This document shows positions 51,711 through 59,627 of a stretch of DNA of 64,000 bases, one piece after another; the stretch's first letter is position 1, and the number at the start of each line of letters is the position of its first letter. A model generated the notes under the pieces. That model was not told the origin of the DNA, ran no database searches, and saw only the letters and a program-made list of their open reading frames with translations. The stretch is from the NCBI RefSeq assembly GCF_036323475.1, contig NZ_AP028934.1, positions 434,001-498,000 of the forward strand, given 5' to 3'. The position numbers were made by a program, and so were the translations under genes. This DNA is from Solobacterium moorei (GTDB lineage: Bacteria; Bacillota_I; Bacilli_A; Erysipelotrichales; Erysipelotrichaceae).

Positions 51711-53084
51711 CTATAATGTTTTTGCCAGCGACTTCAGGAGTGCTGCCATTTCCGGATTTTGCAGAAGCTTCAGAAGAAGTTCTTTATCATCAGCGGAGCT
51801 TTCCGTTGCGGCTGGTTGAACCGGCTCAGGCGTTGCCTGTCTGCCTGAGTAGAACGCAGCTTCCATTCTTTCAGCGTTCAGTCTGCGGTCATCGTCGATG
51901 ATATGGGAGTAAACATCCGCTACCATCTTGACCTGTGCATGACCGGAATCGCCTTGAACGGATTTCATATCGCCGCCGTTCAGCTTCAGCTTGTAAGTGA
52001 TACTGGAATGTCGGAGACTATGGAAAACCACTTTCGGCAGTCCCTTCTCCTCAATCAGCTTATTGAAAGCACGGTTGATAACCTGCCCCTCAATCGGCTT
52101 GCCATTGGAAGAACAGAAAACCAGATTGAAGTCTACGAACTCGTCACCGAAAAGGTCTTTCAGTTCTTCGATGTCAGCCTTTCGCTGTACCAACATTTCC
52201 GCTACGGTTTTCGGTAAGAACACCTTGCGGACACTTGTTTTGGTCTTAGGAGTTTTGAGAACCAATGCGGTATGCGTACTGGCGAAGGTCGGTGGGAACT
52301 TGAACATGATGTCCTTACCGTCCAGATCTGCCATCGCTTCACGATTTACTCTCTGCAACTCCTTTTCAACGAAGATGCTTGCCTGACCAAGTTCAATACT
52401 GGTGGGGGAAATGTCAATACAGTCCCAGGTAAGCCCCAGAAGCTCGCCCATTCGCAGGGAACAGGAGAAGGCAAGGTTAATAGCCAGACGAAGAATATCA
52501 TCGTCACAGGCTTCCAGAGCCTTCTGGAGCACTTCTGCTGTCCAGATATCCCTGGTCTTGTGTTCTTCTTTCGGCAGCGTAGCGTGCTCCACAGGGTTTC
52601 TGGTCATCAATTCCCACTTGACCGCTTGATTGAAAGCATTTCGCAATGTCTTGTGAACCTCTCGGACAGTATGCGGAGTCAGATATTCTGTACGGGCTTT
52701 TACATACTTAGAAGAAACCGCTTTGACAGAAAGCAAATCTCGGTAATACTTGTCCATGATTCTCGGCGTGACATCCTCCAGCTTCATATCACCGATGAGG
52801 GGACGAATATAGTTTGCAATCAGGCTCTTTCTGCTTTCATAGGTAGACATCGCCCAGGTGTTCACACCATAGATTGACATATACTCATCCAAAAGATCAT
52901 TGACGGTTTTAGCAGAAGGGGGAATAAAGGTTCCGGACTCCTGCTCATATTCAACCTGCAACTTCCTTTTCTTTGCTTCGGCATTCGTTTCAAAGGTTTC
53001 CCACTTCTGACGCTTGTTGCCGTTCTCATCGGTGTATGTATAAACCACAGAATACTTCTTTTTTCTCTTAACGATAGATGCCAT
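51711..53084 (-). CDS. int: Tyrosine recombinase (element integrase)
   Basis: The 457-residue protein has an N-terminal AP2-like DNA-binding part (KRKKKYSVVYTYTDENGNKRQKWETFETN), a SAM-like core-binding domain (residues 60-165) and the catalytic domain. Catalytic residues are Arg in CSLRMGELLGLTW, His-x-x-Arg in FHSLRHSSITYKL, a His/Gly in DSGHAQVKMVADVYSH, and the nucleophile Tyr there. It catalyses integration and excision at the tRNA-Arg att site 0.8 kb away. It is 4 bp downstream of the triple-HTH gene, in one operon. Confidence 0.93.
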   Translation of the reverse strand: MASIVKRKKKYSVVYTYTDENGNKRQKWETFETNAEAKKRKLQVEYEQESGTFIPPSAKTVNDLLDEYMSIYGVNTWAMSTYESRKSLIANYIRPLIGDMKLEDVTPRIMDKYYRDLLSVKAVSSKYVKARTEYLTPHTVREVHKTLRNAFNQAVKWELMTRNPVEHATLPKEEHKTRDIWTAEVLQKALEACDDDILRLAINLAFSCSLRMGELLGLTWDCIDISPTSIELGQASIFVEKELQRVNREAMADLDGKDIMFKFPPTFASTHTALVLKTPKTKTSVRKVFLPKTVAEMLVQRKADIEELKDLFGDEFVDFNLVFCSSNGKPIEGQVINRAFNKLIEEKGLPKVVFHSLRHSSITYKLKLNGGDMKSVQGDSGHAQVKMVADVYSHIIDDDRRLNAERMEAAFYSGRQATPEPVQPAATESSADDKELLLKLLQNPEMAALLKSLAKTL

Positions 53085-53088
53085 GTAA

Positions 53089-53712
53089 TCAGCTCCTTTC
53101 CTGTCTATCTTCCGCTAACTGGTAGCGGGTCTGATTGTGATACCATTTTTCAAAGCTCTCTTTGGTAGCTCGCTTATACCTGCCAACCTTGATAAGCTCA
53201 AAATCTTCATTGGCAACGATATAGTAAATGGTCTGACGATGTACCCCAAGCATTCTTGCCATTTCCGGCAGACCGTAGGTGGATGCCATAATATCTGCAT
53301 CCAGTTCCTGATCCTCTACCGTGCGGTAATCGGTTTGAGAAGCATACCATCTTTCAAAGCTCTCCTTTGTCACTCTGCGCTTGCCCAGGACATCGACCAC
53401 ATCAAAATGCCCTTTGGCAACCAGTTCGTAAGCAGTCGCTTCTTTCAGCCCAAGGCGCTGTCCAAGCTCCTCCATTGAATATGTAGTTTTCTTCAATTCC
53501 TCGCCGGGAGGGGTTCCATCGACCTTCTGGTATTTGAACTGATTGGCATACCATTCTTCAAAGCTGTCGATCATCACCCTCATGGTGTTGCCGACAAGAA
53601 TGGTTTTGAAGTAATTCTTCTTAATGAGCCAGTATGACTCCGTTTTACCAAGACCGAGCATCCTGCCCATTTCCAGAACAGACATACTCGTGCGTTTTCT
53701 CATTTCCGCCAT
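53089..53712 (-). CDS. Excisionase-like protein with three tandem HTH units
   Basis: The 207-residue protein is built from three repeats of about 65 residues: (1) SVLEMGRMLGLGKTESYWLIKKNYF...SFEEWYANQ, (2) SMEELGQRLGLKEATAYELVAKGHF...SFERWYASQ, (3) GLPEMARMLGVHRQTIYYIVANEDF...SFEKWYHNQ. Each is a winged-helix MerR/excisionase-type HTH ending in F-E-x-W-Y. Excisionases normally have one such unit. Three in one chain could bind three sites on att DNA. It directly precedes int. Confidence 0.8.
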   Translation of the reverse strand: MAEMRKRTSMSVLEMGRMLGLGKTESYWLIKKNYFKTILVGNTMRVMIDSFEEWYANQFKYQKVDGTPPGEELKKTTYSMEELGQRLGLKEATAYELVAKGHFDVVDVLGKRRVTKESFERWYASQTDYRTVEDQELDADIMASTYGLPEMARMLGVHRQTIYYIVANEDFELIKVGRYKRATKESFEKWYHNQTRYQLAEDRQERS

Positions 53713-53731
53713 CGTACAACCTCCTATGTAA

Positions 53732-53769
53732 AAAATGTAGCCATGTGTTTCTTGTCATGGCTACATTTT
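53732..53769. terminator. Perfect 14-bp hairpin between the excisionase genes
   Basis: AAAATGTAGCCATG (53732-53745) pairs with CATGGCTACATTTT (53756-53769), with A/T runs on both sides. Confidence 0.75.
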
Positions 53770-53829
53770 ATCGAACTCTCAATATGTTTTGAAGTTTGTC
53801 GCCGGGTTGTACGACGCCCTTGACAAATC

Positions 53830-54066
53830 TTACATTTGATGATCCAACCACTCATCAAAACTCTTTTTGGAGATTCTGATACTGCCACCGATGCGGACGC
53901 TATGGAAAACTTTCTTTTTCACAAGGTTGTATGCGCTGGTTCTGCTGATGCCCAGAATATCCTGAATCTCATCAACCGTATAGGTTCTCTTATCAAACTG
54001 AACTGCGTTAGCAGCCATCGCTTCTTCGGTGCGCTGATTCATGGCAGCGATTCTTTCTTCAAACAT
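53830..54066 (-). CDS. xis: Excisionase-like single HTH protein
   Basis: The 78-residue protein has the HTH_17 excisionase domain: YTVDEIQDILGISRTSAYNLVKKKVFHSVRIGGSIRISKKSFDEWLD (residues 29-75). The N-terminus is short and helical. It resembles one unit of the triple-HTH protein. It probably binds att and promotes excision. It is 6 bp after the PemK-like gene on the same strand. Confidence 0.85.
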   Translation of the reverse strand: MFEERIAAMNQRTEEAMAANAVQFDKRTYTVDEIQDILGISRTSAYNLVKKKVFHSVRIGGSIRISKKSFDEWLDHQM

Positions 54067-54072
54067 TTATGT

Positions 54073-54480
54073 TCACTCCTTCGCTCTCTTTGCTTTATGT
54101 TTTGGGGAACGCTTTTTCAGCTGTTCCATTGCCAGGCTGACAGATAAGGCTTTCTCAATCGCTACCATTTCACGGGGCGTTACCTTACCTAAGTAATTAT
54201 CAATCCTGCTTTTATCAATGGTACGAATCTGTTCCAGCTGAACAACGGACGCTTCTTTGAATGCAGGATTGTCGTAAATAACAAAGTGCGTCGGCATATT
54301 CGCTTTCTTATGGATTCTGGTGGTGACCGTTGCCACAATCAATGTGGGAGCGTGTTTATTACCGGTATCGTTCTGAATGACGATAACCGGACGGATGCCG
54401 CCTTGTTCCGACCCAACTACCGGGTCCAGCTTGGCGCAATAAATATCACCACGGCAATATACCCAATTTTCTTTCATCAT
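54073..54480 (-). CDS. PemK/MazF-family endoribonuclease-type protein
   Basis: The 135-residue protein has the PemK core: YCRGDIYCAKLDPVVGSEQGGIRPVIVIQNDTGNKHAPTLIVATVTT and VVQLEQIRTIDKSRIDNYLGKVTPREMVAIEKALSVSL. Family members cleave mRNA at short sites. No antitoxin gene precedes it; the next gene downstream is excisionase-like. It may have a regulatory role or depend on a distant antitoxin. AGGAGG precedes ATG-ATG. A long structured non-coding region lies upstream. Confidence 0.85.
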   Translation of the reverse strand: MMKENWVYCRGDIYCAKLDPVVGSEQGGIRPVIVIQNDTGNKHAPTLIVATVTTRIHKKANMPTHFVIYDNPAFKEASVVQLEQIRTIDKSRIDNYLGKVTPREMVAIEKALSVSLAMEQLKKRSPKHKAKRAKE

Positions 54481-54499
54481 GTGCCATGACCTCCTTTCG

Positions 54500-54990
54500 T
54501 TGGCTATGTAATAACTGACTGCCAGAAAGGAATCAGGCAGTCAGTCCAAAAGTCTATGTGTCCCATATTTGCCACGCACCCCTGGGAAAGAGGGCTTACG
54601 CCCTCAGGGAATCACCGAACGACTGATTGCGAATCAGTTCCATAGGAATCTAACCTCTGCCGGGTTCTCCGCCAGCTCCGTAGAGAAGTATCTTTAATCC
54701 TGTTGCTTTCATGGCCGTATTGGGAGCAACCCAATATTTACAAGCCAGTATTGATCGCTGGCATCGGGAGAGAGACAAGCGCTTAATTTATAGAAGAAAG
54801 TCGTTCTGTTTCTCTATCCGATACGTCTCGGCGTACCGCTGATGTGGCTGATGCTCTCGCACCGGCAACAGGAACGTATTCGATGACTGTGTATTCAGTT
54901 TTCAAGGATCAAGCAGCCGATTTTCTTTGGCTGTATCTAAATTGTACCTGTTCCTCATGCAAGTTTTTATTGCCTCGTAGGTATAGTTTT
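54500..54990 (-). ncRNA. Long non-coding structured leader upstream of the PemK-like gene
   Basis: Nearly 500 bp lack a credible gene but hold strong hairpins: ACTGACTGCC/GGCAGTCAGT (about 54514-54545), GAGGGC-TTAC-GCCCTC near 54591, ACTGATT-GCG-AATCAGT near 54620, and TTGGG...CCCAA near 54735. On the minus strand it begins with CCTTGAAAACTGAATACA, a sequence like those in Firmicutes rRNA spacers. GC content is high. It could be a structured RNA, an attenuating leader or an origin of transfer. I cannot choose, and the strand is inferred from the adjacent gene. Confidence 0.4.
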
Positions 54991-54994
54991 GAGG

Positions 54995-55210
54995 TTATTC
55001 ACGACCTAAAAATATGTAATCAAGGGTTGTCTCAAAGCGCACAACCAGTTCGATTGCCAAATCAATAGAGATACCTCTGTTGCCGGTTTCAATTCGTGCA
55101 ATGGTGTTTGCGGCAACACCTAACTGCTCCGCAAGCTGTTCCTGTGTAAGCCCATGTTCCTTTCTCAAGGCTTTAATTCTTTTTCCGCTTTCAACCAAGT
55201 CGTAATACAT
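54995..55210 (-). CDS. XRE-family HTH regulator (71 aa)
   Basis: The 71-residue protein starts at MYYDLVESGKRIKALRKEHGLT after CGGAGGAACG; a longer ORF upstream has no site. It is a bare Cro/C1-type HTH (LTQEQLAEQLGVAANTIARIETGNRGISIDLAIELVVRFETTLDYIFLG). It lies between the structured leader and the ArpU-like gene and likely controls element genes. Confidence 0.85.
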   Translation of the reverse strand: MYYDLVESGKRIKALRKEHGLTQEQLAEQLGVAANTIARIETGNRGISIDLAIELVVRFETTLDYIFLGRE

Positions 55211-55329
55211 TTTCGTTCCTCCGTGTTTTTGAATTTGTGAAGTTGCAAAATCAAAAACAGCGGGAGGAGATCGTGCCCGATTCTCAATACCCTTTGCCAT
55301 CTGCCTGTCCTCCTTGCAGGCATAAAAAA

Positions 55330-55430
55330 AGAGCCGGAGTAAATTACTCCAAGCTCTCGTTCATGCCTTTGTGTTAATTATGGGGGAAAATAGGCAGGTA
55401 TAAAAAAAGCCCCGTACCCATTACAGGCAC
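55330..55430 (-). terminator. Two minus-strand terminators after the ArpU-like gene
   Basis: GAGC/GCTC with GGAGTAA-TTACTCC (55330-55357) and GCCCCGT/ACGAGGC (about 55410-55436) each have seven A on the plus strand before them, i.e. T runs on the minus strand. No gene is seen in 55211-55562. Confidence 0.7.
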
Positions 55431-55535
55431 GAGGCGTAACTCTCTCTATTCAATTTTATGCCGCTATCTCCCAGCATAGCCATTTTAACACTGGACAAGT
55501 CGGACTTTCAGTAGGGGAACCGTCGTATTTTCATC

Positions 55536-55558
55536 GGATTTTAGTCGGACTAAAATCC
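55536..55558. repeat. Perfect 23-bp palindrome
   Basis: GGATTTTAGTC, one base, then GACTAAAATCC (55536-55558). It overlaps no gene and lies 4 bp from the ArpU-like stop. It may be a terminator stem or a protein-binding site. Confidence 0.6.
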
Positions 55559-55562
55559 TGTC

Positions 55563-56126
55563 TTAGCATTCACAATAACACAATGCTTCTTCCTCCCGGG
55601 CACTTTCCAGGAAATCTTTCAATTTAGGAATGGCTGTTCCCCAAAGTGACAGACCAAATAACAGTATCGCTTCTTTCTTTCGGTCATAGTAGGTGCTGCG
55701 TTCCATATTCAAAACCTCCAGCATTTCTGATTCCCTGTACTTGAAGCGGTTGAGATATGCCTTTGAGATAATCTCACAGTACAGAGCGCCTTTATCTGGA
55801 TATTCTCTGATTTTCAACATAGCCATATCTACCAGTTCAATGATCCACTTTGTCTCAAATAAGCTGCGAATGCGTTCTTCAAATCGTTCTCTCGCTTCAT
55901 CCGGAGCAAAGTTCTCCAGATAAATCAATGCACCATCTAAGCTGTCACCGTAAGTACAAATAAGGGTATCACATACATCATTCGCACGATCAATGGTAGA
56001 CCAGCACACCTCTCGATATATGGATAAAATCAGCTTTGCTCTTTCATACAGAACCTTCTCGTCAATGTTCTGCATCCGGCAAAGCATTCGAATACTGCTT
56101 AATACCTGTGTATTATATCTGCTCAT
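55563..56126 (-). CDS. ArpU-like / sigma-like regulator
   Basis: The 187-residue helical protein ends with an HTH-like segment (SEMLEVLNMERSTYYDRKKEAILLFGLSLWG) resembling the region-4-like end of ArpU phage late regulators. The first 120 residues have helix repeats without known motifs and many Cys and Met. It is read from the minus promoter of the switch region and would be the first gene controlled by the repressor, as in temperate phages. Identity is moderate. Confidence 0.6.
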   Translation of the reverse strand: MSRYNTQVLSSIRMLCRMQNIDEKVLYERAKLILSIYREVCWSTIDRANDVCDTLICTYGDSLDGALIYLENFAPDEARERFEERIRSLFETKWIIELVDMAMLKIREYPDKGALYCEIISKAYLNRFKYRESEMLEVLNMERSTYYDRKKEAILLFGLSLWGTAIPKLKDFLESAREEEALCYCEC

Positions 56127-56227
56127 TCAGAATCTCCTTTCAGCCTAATCCATAAAATAAGAATTCCTTTCTAACTCCTGTCACTTGGCTAAAGGGAAAC
56201 AAATACCATGGGACAAGAATGACTATA

Positions 56228-56378
56228 ACTTCCGATATTTGATTAAAATAACAGAAGTGAAATCGGAAGTTCTTGACTTTATAAAAGTTCCGATATATAA
56301 TTAAGTGGAATTAAAACTTCTGTTATGATTCTTATTATAGCATTTTCCAGAAGTTTGTCAACAAATAATCGGAAGTTA
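56228..56378. promoter_or_regulatory. Face-to-face promoter switch with repeated operator half-sites
   Basis: The plus promoter is TTGACT (56273-56278), 17 bp, TATAAT (56296-56301). The minus promoter is TTGACA (56361-56356), 16 bp, TATAAT (56339-56334). They point at each other, with start sites about 20 bp apart. Copies of ACTTCYG(A/T)T lie near 56228, 56248, 56261, 56286, 56317, 56352 and 56369 in both orientations, covering both promoters. These are likely repressor half-sites for the XRE protein at 56413. Confidence 0.7.
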
Positions 56379-56412
56379 CGAATAAATATTTTTTGAAAGG
56401 AAGGATACTACC

Positions 56413-56862
56413 ATGACATTTGGAGAAAAAATTAAAGAAGCTCGTTTGGCTATGAACCTATCTCAAACGGAGCTTGCCCAGATGACCGGCATTTCCGAAA
56501 GATCCCTTTACACCTATGAGCAGCTCGGAACACTCCCCAGAAAAAGCAACATCAGAAAACTTGCTGAAGCACTGCATATCTCTGTGTCCTATCTTTTGGA
56601 CGAATCTGAAACGGATAGCCAGAGCCATATAGATCAGGATATGTTTATTTTAGAGGCAAAGGAAAACTTCGGTTCAAAAGGAGCAAAAGAAGCTCAGGAA
56701 GTGTTGGGTCGTGTAAATTCTCTGTTTGCCGGTGGAGAATTGGACGAGGACGCAAAAGATGTATTCTTCCAGGCGATTATGTCAGTTTATATGGACTCTA
56801 AGAAAACAGCACGGGAAAAGTACACTCCGAAGAAATACAGAAAGCATAAAGATAAAGAGTAA
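56413..56862 (+). CDS. XRE-family repressor (ICE/phage type)
   Basis: The 149-residue protein has an N-terminal Cro/C1 HTH (GEKIKEARLAMNLSQTELAQMTGISERSLYTYEQLGTLPRKSNIRKLAEALHISVSYLLD, residues 4-63). The C-terminus is an acidic helical tail ending in a basic segment. GAAAGGAAGG precedes the ATG. Partnered with ImmA downstream, it is probably the repressor that ImmA cleaves to release element genes, as in ICEBs1 (inference). It likely binds the ACTTCYG half-sites upstream. Confidence 0.88.
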   Translation: MTFGEKIKEARLAMNLSQTELAQMTGISERSLYTYEQLGTLPRKSNIRKLAEALHISVSYLLDESETDSQSHIDQDMFILEAKENFGSKGAKEAQEVLGRVNSLFAGGELDEDAKDVFFQAIMSVYMDSKKTAREKYTPKKYRKHKDKE

Positions 56863-56913
56863 AATCCTCAAGCACAGAATATGTTTTCTGTGTGCGATTC
56901 GGAGGTGAAGCAA

Positions 56914-57468
56914 ATGAAAACGGCAGAGCATATCATTGAAACTGTCGATAAGCTTGTGCGAAAATATCACACCAGAGACCCTTACGAGCTATGTCAGCTG
57001 TTAGGTATCAAAATCCACTATTACGATTTACAGAAGAAATTGAAGGGCTTCTTCTATTACCAGTCCAGACAAAAGAATATCGTGATAGATCACAATGTGA
57101 ACGGTATCCTGGAGCGTATATTAGTCGCACATGAATTAGGACACGCTGTCCTGCATACAAAAATCGCTATGATGCACGGCTTTCAAGAAATGGAAGTTTT
57201 TGATGATAGATCAATCGAAGAAAATGAAGCAAACTTCTTTGCGGCGGAGCTTCTGTTAGAAGATGGGAAAGTCCTGGAATGCCTTTCGGAACACACATTT
57301 TTTGAAACGGCTAAAATGCTCTATGTACCGGCAGCATTATTAGACTACAAATTCAGCCTGCTCCACGAAAAAGGAGAGCTGGTAAATTCGATGTATATTC
57401 GTAAAGCAGATTTCCTGAAAGAAGATCTTCATGCCTACGATAACGACATTGGTTATGGCGATATATGA
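56914..57468 (+). CDS. immA: ImmA/IrrE-family metallopeptidase
   Basis: The 184-residue protein starts at the ATG after GGAGGTG; an ATG 33 bp upstream has no site. The zinc motif AHELGHAVLH (HExxH) is near residue 73, followed by FDDRSIEENEANFFAAELLL, the conserved Glu/Asn region. ImmA cleaves the ICE repressor after DNA damage or cell-cell signals in related elements. It lies 51 bp after the repressor and ends at a strong bidirectional terminator. Confidence 0.9.
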   Translation: MKTAEHIIETVDKLVRKYHTRDPYELCQLLGIKIHYYDLQKKLKGFFYYQSRQKNIVIDHNVNGILERILVAHELGHAVLHTKIAMMHGFQEMEVFDDRSIEENEANFFAAELLLEDGKVLECLSEHTFFETAKMLYVPAALLDYKFSLLHEKGELVNSMYIRKADFLKEDLHAYDNDIGYGDI

Positions 57469-57492
57469 ATATCTATTTTTATATCTTTACAG

Positions 57493-57545
57493 AAAAAGTC
57501 CACCAGTACGATGCGTAGTGCATCATGACTGGTGGACTTTTTGCT
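57493..57545. terminator. Strong bidirectional terminator after immA
   Basis: AAAAAGTCCACCAGT (57493-57507) pairs with ACTGGTGGACTTTTT (57528-57542). An inner GATGC/GCATC stem extends it. Confidence 0.9.
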
Positions 57546-57630
57546 TCTTAAAGAATCAGTATATTGTGCTGCAAAAAAGAACCCCATAGCAGTTCACTCT
57601 GTACCGTCAATGGGCTTCTTTTTCATTATA

Positions 57631-58008
57631 TCAATCAAGCTCCGCTTTTTTTATCATCTCTTGCTGGTCAATCAAGACATCAATCAACTTTCCTACGGTT
57701 ATCAATGTTGTTACATTACACTTTTTCAGTTTTGCAGCAATCTCATTATCAATGATGCTGTCGCATTTTGCATATGGGGTATCCAGTAAAAAATAGTCAA
57801 AGTTCTTTTCCAAGACGAATGCCAGTTTTAGAAGCATTGCCAAAGAAACTTTCGTCTGTCCAACTTCAACATGGCTCATATGATTGTTCGAGCAACCAAC
57901 CAACGCACCCAAATCAGCCTGACTATAACCCTTTTCCAGTCGGGCAGCTCTAATGCGCTGACCAATCTTAACGTAATCAATTTCCGGTTGCGTTTCAATC
58001 ACCTCCAT
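57631..58008 (-). CDS. XRE-family HTH regulator (125 aa)
   Basis: The 125-residue protein has a Cro/C1 HTH: IGQRIRAARLEKGYSQADLGALVGCSNNHMSHVEVGQTKVSLAMLLKLAFVLEKNFDYFLL (residues 14-74), then a short helical C-terminus. Start is uncertain: the ATG at 58008 lacks a site, while GGAGGTG lies just inside the gene, so a slightly later start could be used. It is the gene next to the second integrase unit and may belong to a different, older insertion. Confidence 0.8.
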   Translation of the reverse strand: MEVIETQPEIDYVKIGQRIRAARLEKGYSQADLGALVGCSNNHMSHVEVGQTKVSLAMLLKLAFVLEKNFDYFLLDTPYAKCDSIIDNEIAAKLKKCNVTTLITVGKLIDVLIDQQEMIKKAELD

Positions 58009-58138
58009 GCTGTGTATGATTCTGCTATACATTATAAAATGTACCAAAAATCTCAACAACCAACATCGGGTGCAAGTTGCATTTATAAATGCAATATGAT
58101 AAAATTTTATAGGCAGATTGCATTAAATGATAGAATGA

Positions 58139-58184
58139 AAAGAACCCCAAGACGACAATATGAGCTATCTTGAGGTTCTTTAAA
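58139..58184. terminator. Hairpin left of the second integrase
   Basis: AAAGAACCCCAAGA (58139-58152) pairs with TCTTGAGGTTCTTT (58168-58181) with one mismatch. No gene is seen in 58009-58390 apart from this stem and the 25-bp palindrome. Confidence 0.7.
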
Positions 58185-58192
58185 ATAAAAAA

Positions 58193-58217
58193 TTCGTAGA
58201 GTACATTACTCCACGAA
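58193..58217. repeat. 25-bp palindrome, left copy
   Basis: Starts TTCGTAGAGTACATTACTCC and ends CCACGAA. It can fold on itself, with stem ends TTCGT/ACGAA. Its exact reverse complement is at 59579-59603, so the integrase gene is framed by inverted copies. Confidence 0.8.
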
Positions 58218-58390
58218 TCGCATTCTTCTCTGTTTTTTTTAGTTTATATCTTTATTTTACAAATTGTCGCACTGTTTGTCAATATGTTAGGGACATAAAA
58301 CACGAGGTTTTGCACAAAAATCCATCTTAGAAAGTTCCAAAGTCACAATTTGCCGTCAGAATTATAGTCATATTGAAGGAGGTGTACCTT

Positions 58391-59527
58391 ATGGCACGAA
58401 AAGGAGAAAATATTTACAAAAGGAAAGACGGCAGATGGGAAGGAAGATACATTAAGTCCCGATCTTCTACAGGCAAAGCCAATTACGGTTATGTTTATGC
58501 AAAGTCATATCGAGAAGTCAAGGCAAAACTTATCAGTCAAAGTTCGTGCACGAGTAATTCTGTCACTGTCGATCCAGAAATTAGCTCAGATCAATTTGAA
58601 CAGGTTGCTATGGAATGGTTTCAAGCTATATGTCCTAAAGTGAAGGAATCTACAAGCAACAAATATAGGAATCTTCTCAGCTCGTATATACTTCCTGTGT
58701 TCGGAAGCAAACAATTGCGTGATATAACACACGAGTTTATTGAAACGCAGTGTAATTTTTTCCTTGTTTCTGGTGGATTAAAGGAGAATGGACTTTCCTC
58801 TAAAACTGTTTCAGATATTTTATCTCTAATTCGAAATGTCTTACAATTTGCCACCCGAAACGGGAAAGCCATTTCTTGTGACGCACGATCTATACAGATA
58901 AAACGTCAAACGAAGGAAATGAGAGTTTTGAGTCGTGCTGAACAGGAAAAATTATGCCAATACTTGTATTCTAATCTTGATTCCTGCAATATTGGTATAT
59001 TAGTATGTTTATTCACTGGTCTCAGAGTAGGTGAAATTTGTGCGTTACGATGGGAAGATGTTTCATTCTCAGATTACACAATCCACGTGCATCAAACGCT
59101 CCAGAGAATCCAAGATAGAACCAACAGTGAATACAAGACAAGGATTGTTGTTACCACACCAAAAAGTGCTTGCTCCATCCGTACTATTCCAGTACCCCAT
59201 GGCTTAATGACTATTCTTACAGCACACAAAGCTTCTTCTACTGGCTACATCCTAACCAATAGCGATCAGAATCCATTAGAACCAAGAACCATGCAAAATC
59301 ATTTTAAGAAGGTATTGAAAAACAGCGGAATCACCTCCGCAAATTATCACTCGTTACGTCATACATTTGCTACAAGGTGCATAGAGCTTGGATTCGATGT
59401 AAAAAGTCTCAGCGAAATATTGGGTCATGCCAGCGTGAATATTACAATGAATCGCTATGTACACCCATCCATGGATTTAAAAAGAGAAAATATGCAACGG
59501 CTTTCTGATTTATTAGCCGTCAAATAA
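58391..59527 (+). CDS. Second tyrosine recombinase
   Basis: The 378-residue integrase starts at the ATG after GAAGGAGGTG. It has a short basic N-domain (ARKGENIYKRKDGRWEGRYIKSRS), a core-binding domain (residues 65-160) and the catalytic domain. Catalytic residues: Arg in TGLRVGEICALRWEDV, His-x-x-Arg in YHSLRHTFATRCIEL, and GHASVNITMNRYVHP with the Tyr. It is unrelated in close detail to the integrase at 51711. No excisionase is adjacent, and it is framed by the 25-bp palindromes. Confidence 0.92.
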   Translation: MARKGENIYKRKDGRWEGRYIKSRSSTGKANYGYVYAKSYREVKAKLISQSSCTSNSVTVDPEISSDQFEQVAMEWFQAICPKVKESTSNKYRNLLSSYILPVFGSKQLRDITHEFIETQCNFFLVSGGLKENGLSSKTVSDILSLIRNVLQFATRNGKAISCDARSIQIKRQTKEMRVLSRAEQEKLCQYLYSNLDSCNIGILVCLFTGLRVGEICALRWEDVSFSDYTIHVHQTLQRIQDRTNSEYKTRIVVTTPKSACSIRTIPVPHGLMTILTAHKASSTGYILTNSDQNPLEPRTMQNHFKKVLKNSGITSANYHSLRHTFATRCIELGFDVKSLSEILGHASVNITMNRYVHPSMDLKRENMQRLSDLLAVK

Positions 59528-59533
59528 ATTGTC

Positions 59534-59580
59534 AACACCGTCAAATAATGCTGAGTTTTCAGTGTTTGGCGGTGTTTTTT
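59534..59580 (+). terminator. Terminator after the second integrase
   Basis: AACACCG-T-CAAA and TTTG-G-CGGTGTT (59534-59576) form a long stem with an inner CTGA/TCAG loop stem, then TTTT. It runs into the right 25-bp palindrome. Confidence 0.8.
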
Positions 59581-59603
59581 CGTGGAGTAATGTACTCTAC
59601 GAA
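59579..59603. repeat. 25-bp palindrome, right copy (inverted)
   Basis: Starts TTCGTGGAGTAATGTACTCT, ends CTACGAA; exact reverse complement of 58193-58217. Confidence 0.8.
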
Positions 59604-59627
59604 AGAGTATACCCAGGAGGAGATTTA

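Noticed and set aside
51716-53478. Long plus-strand ORFs (up to about 200 codons) opposite int and the triple-HTH gene
   Set aside because: They lie antisense to clearly conserved genes, lack ribosome sites and give no domain-like protein; they reflect codon bias of the sense genes.
54844-55068. 74-codon plus-strand ORF in the structured leader
   Set aside because: No ribosome site, unusual composition, and it runs into the antisense of the XRE gene.
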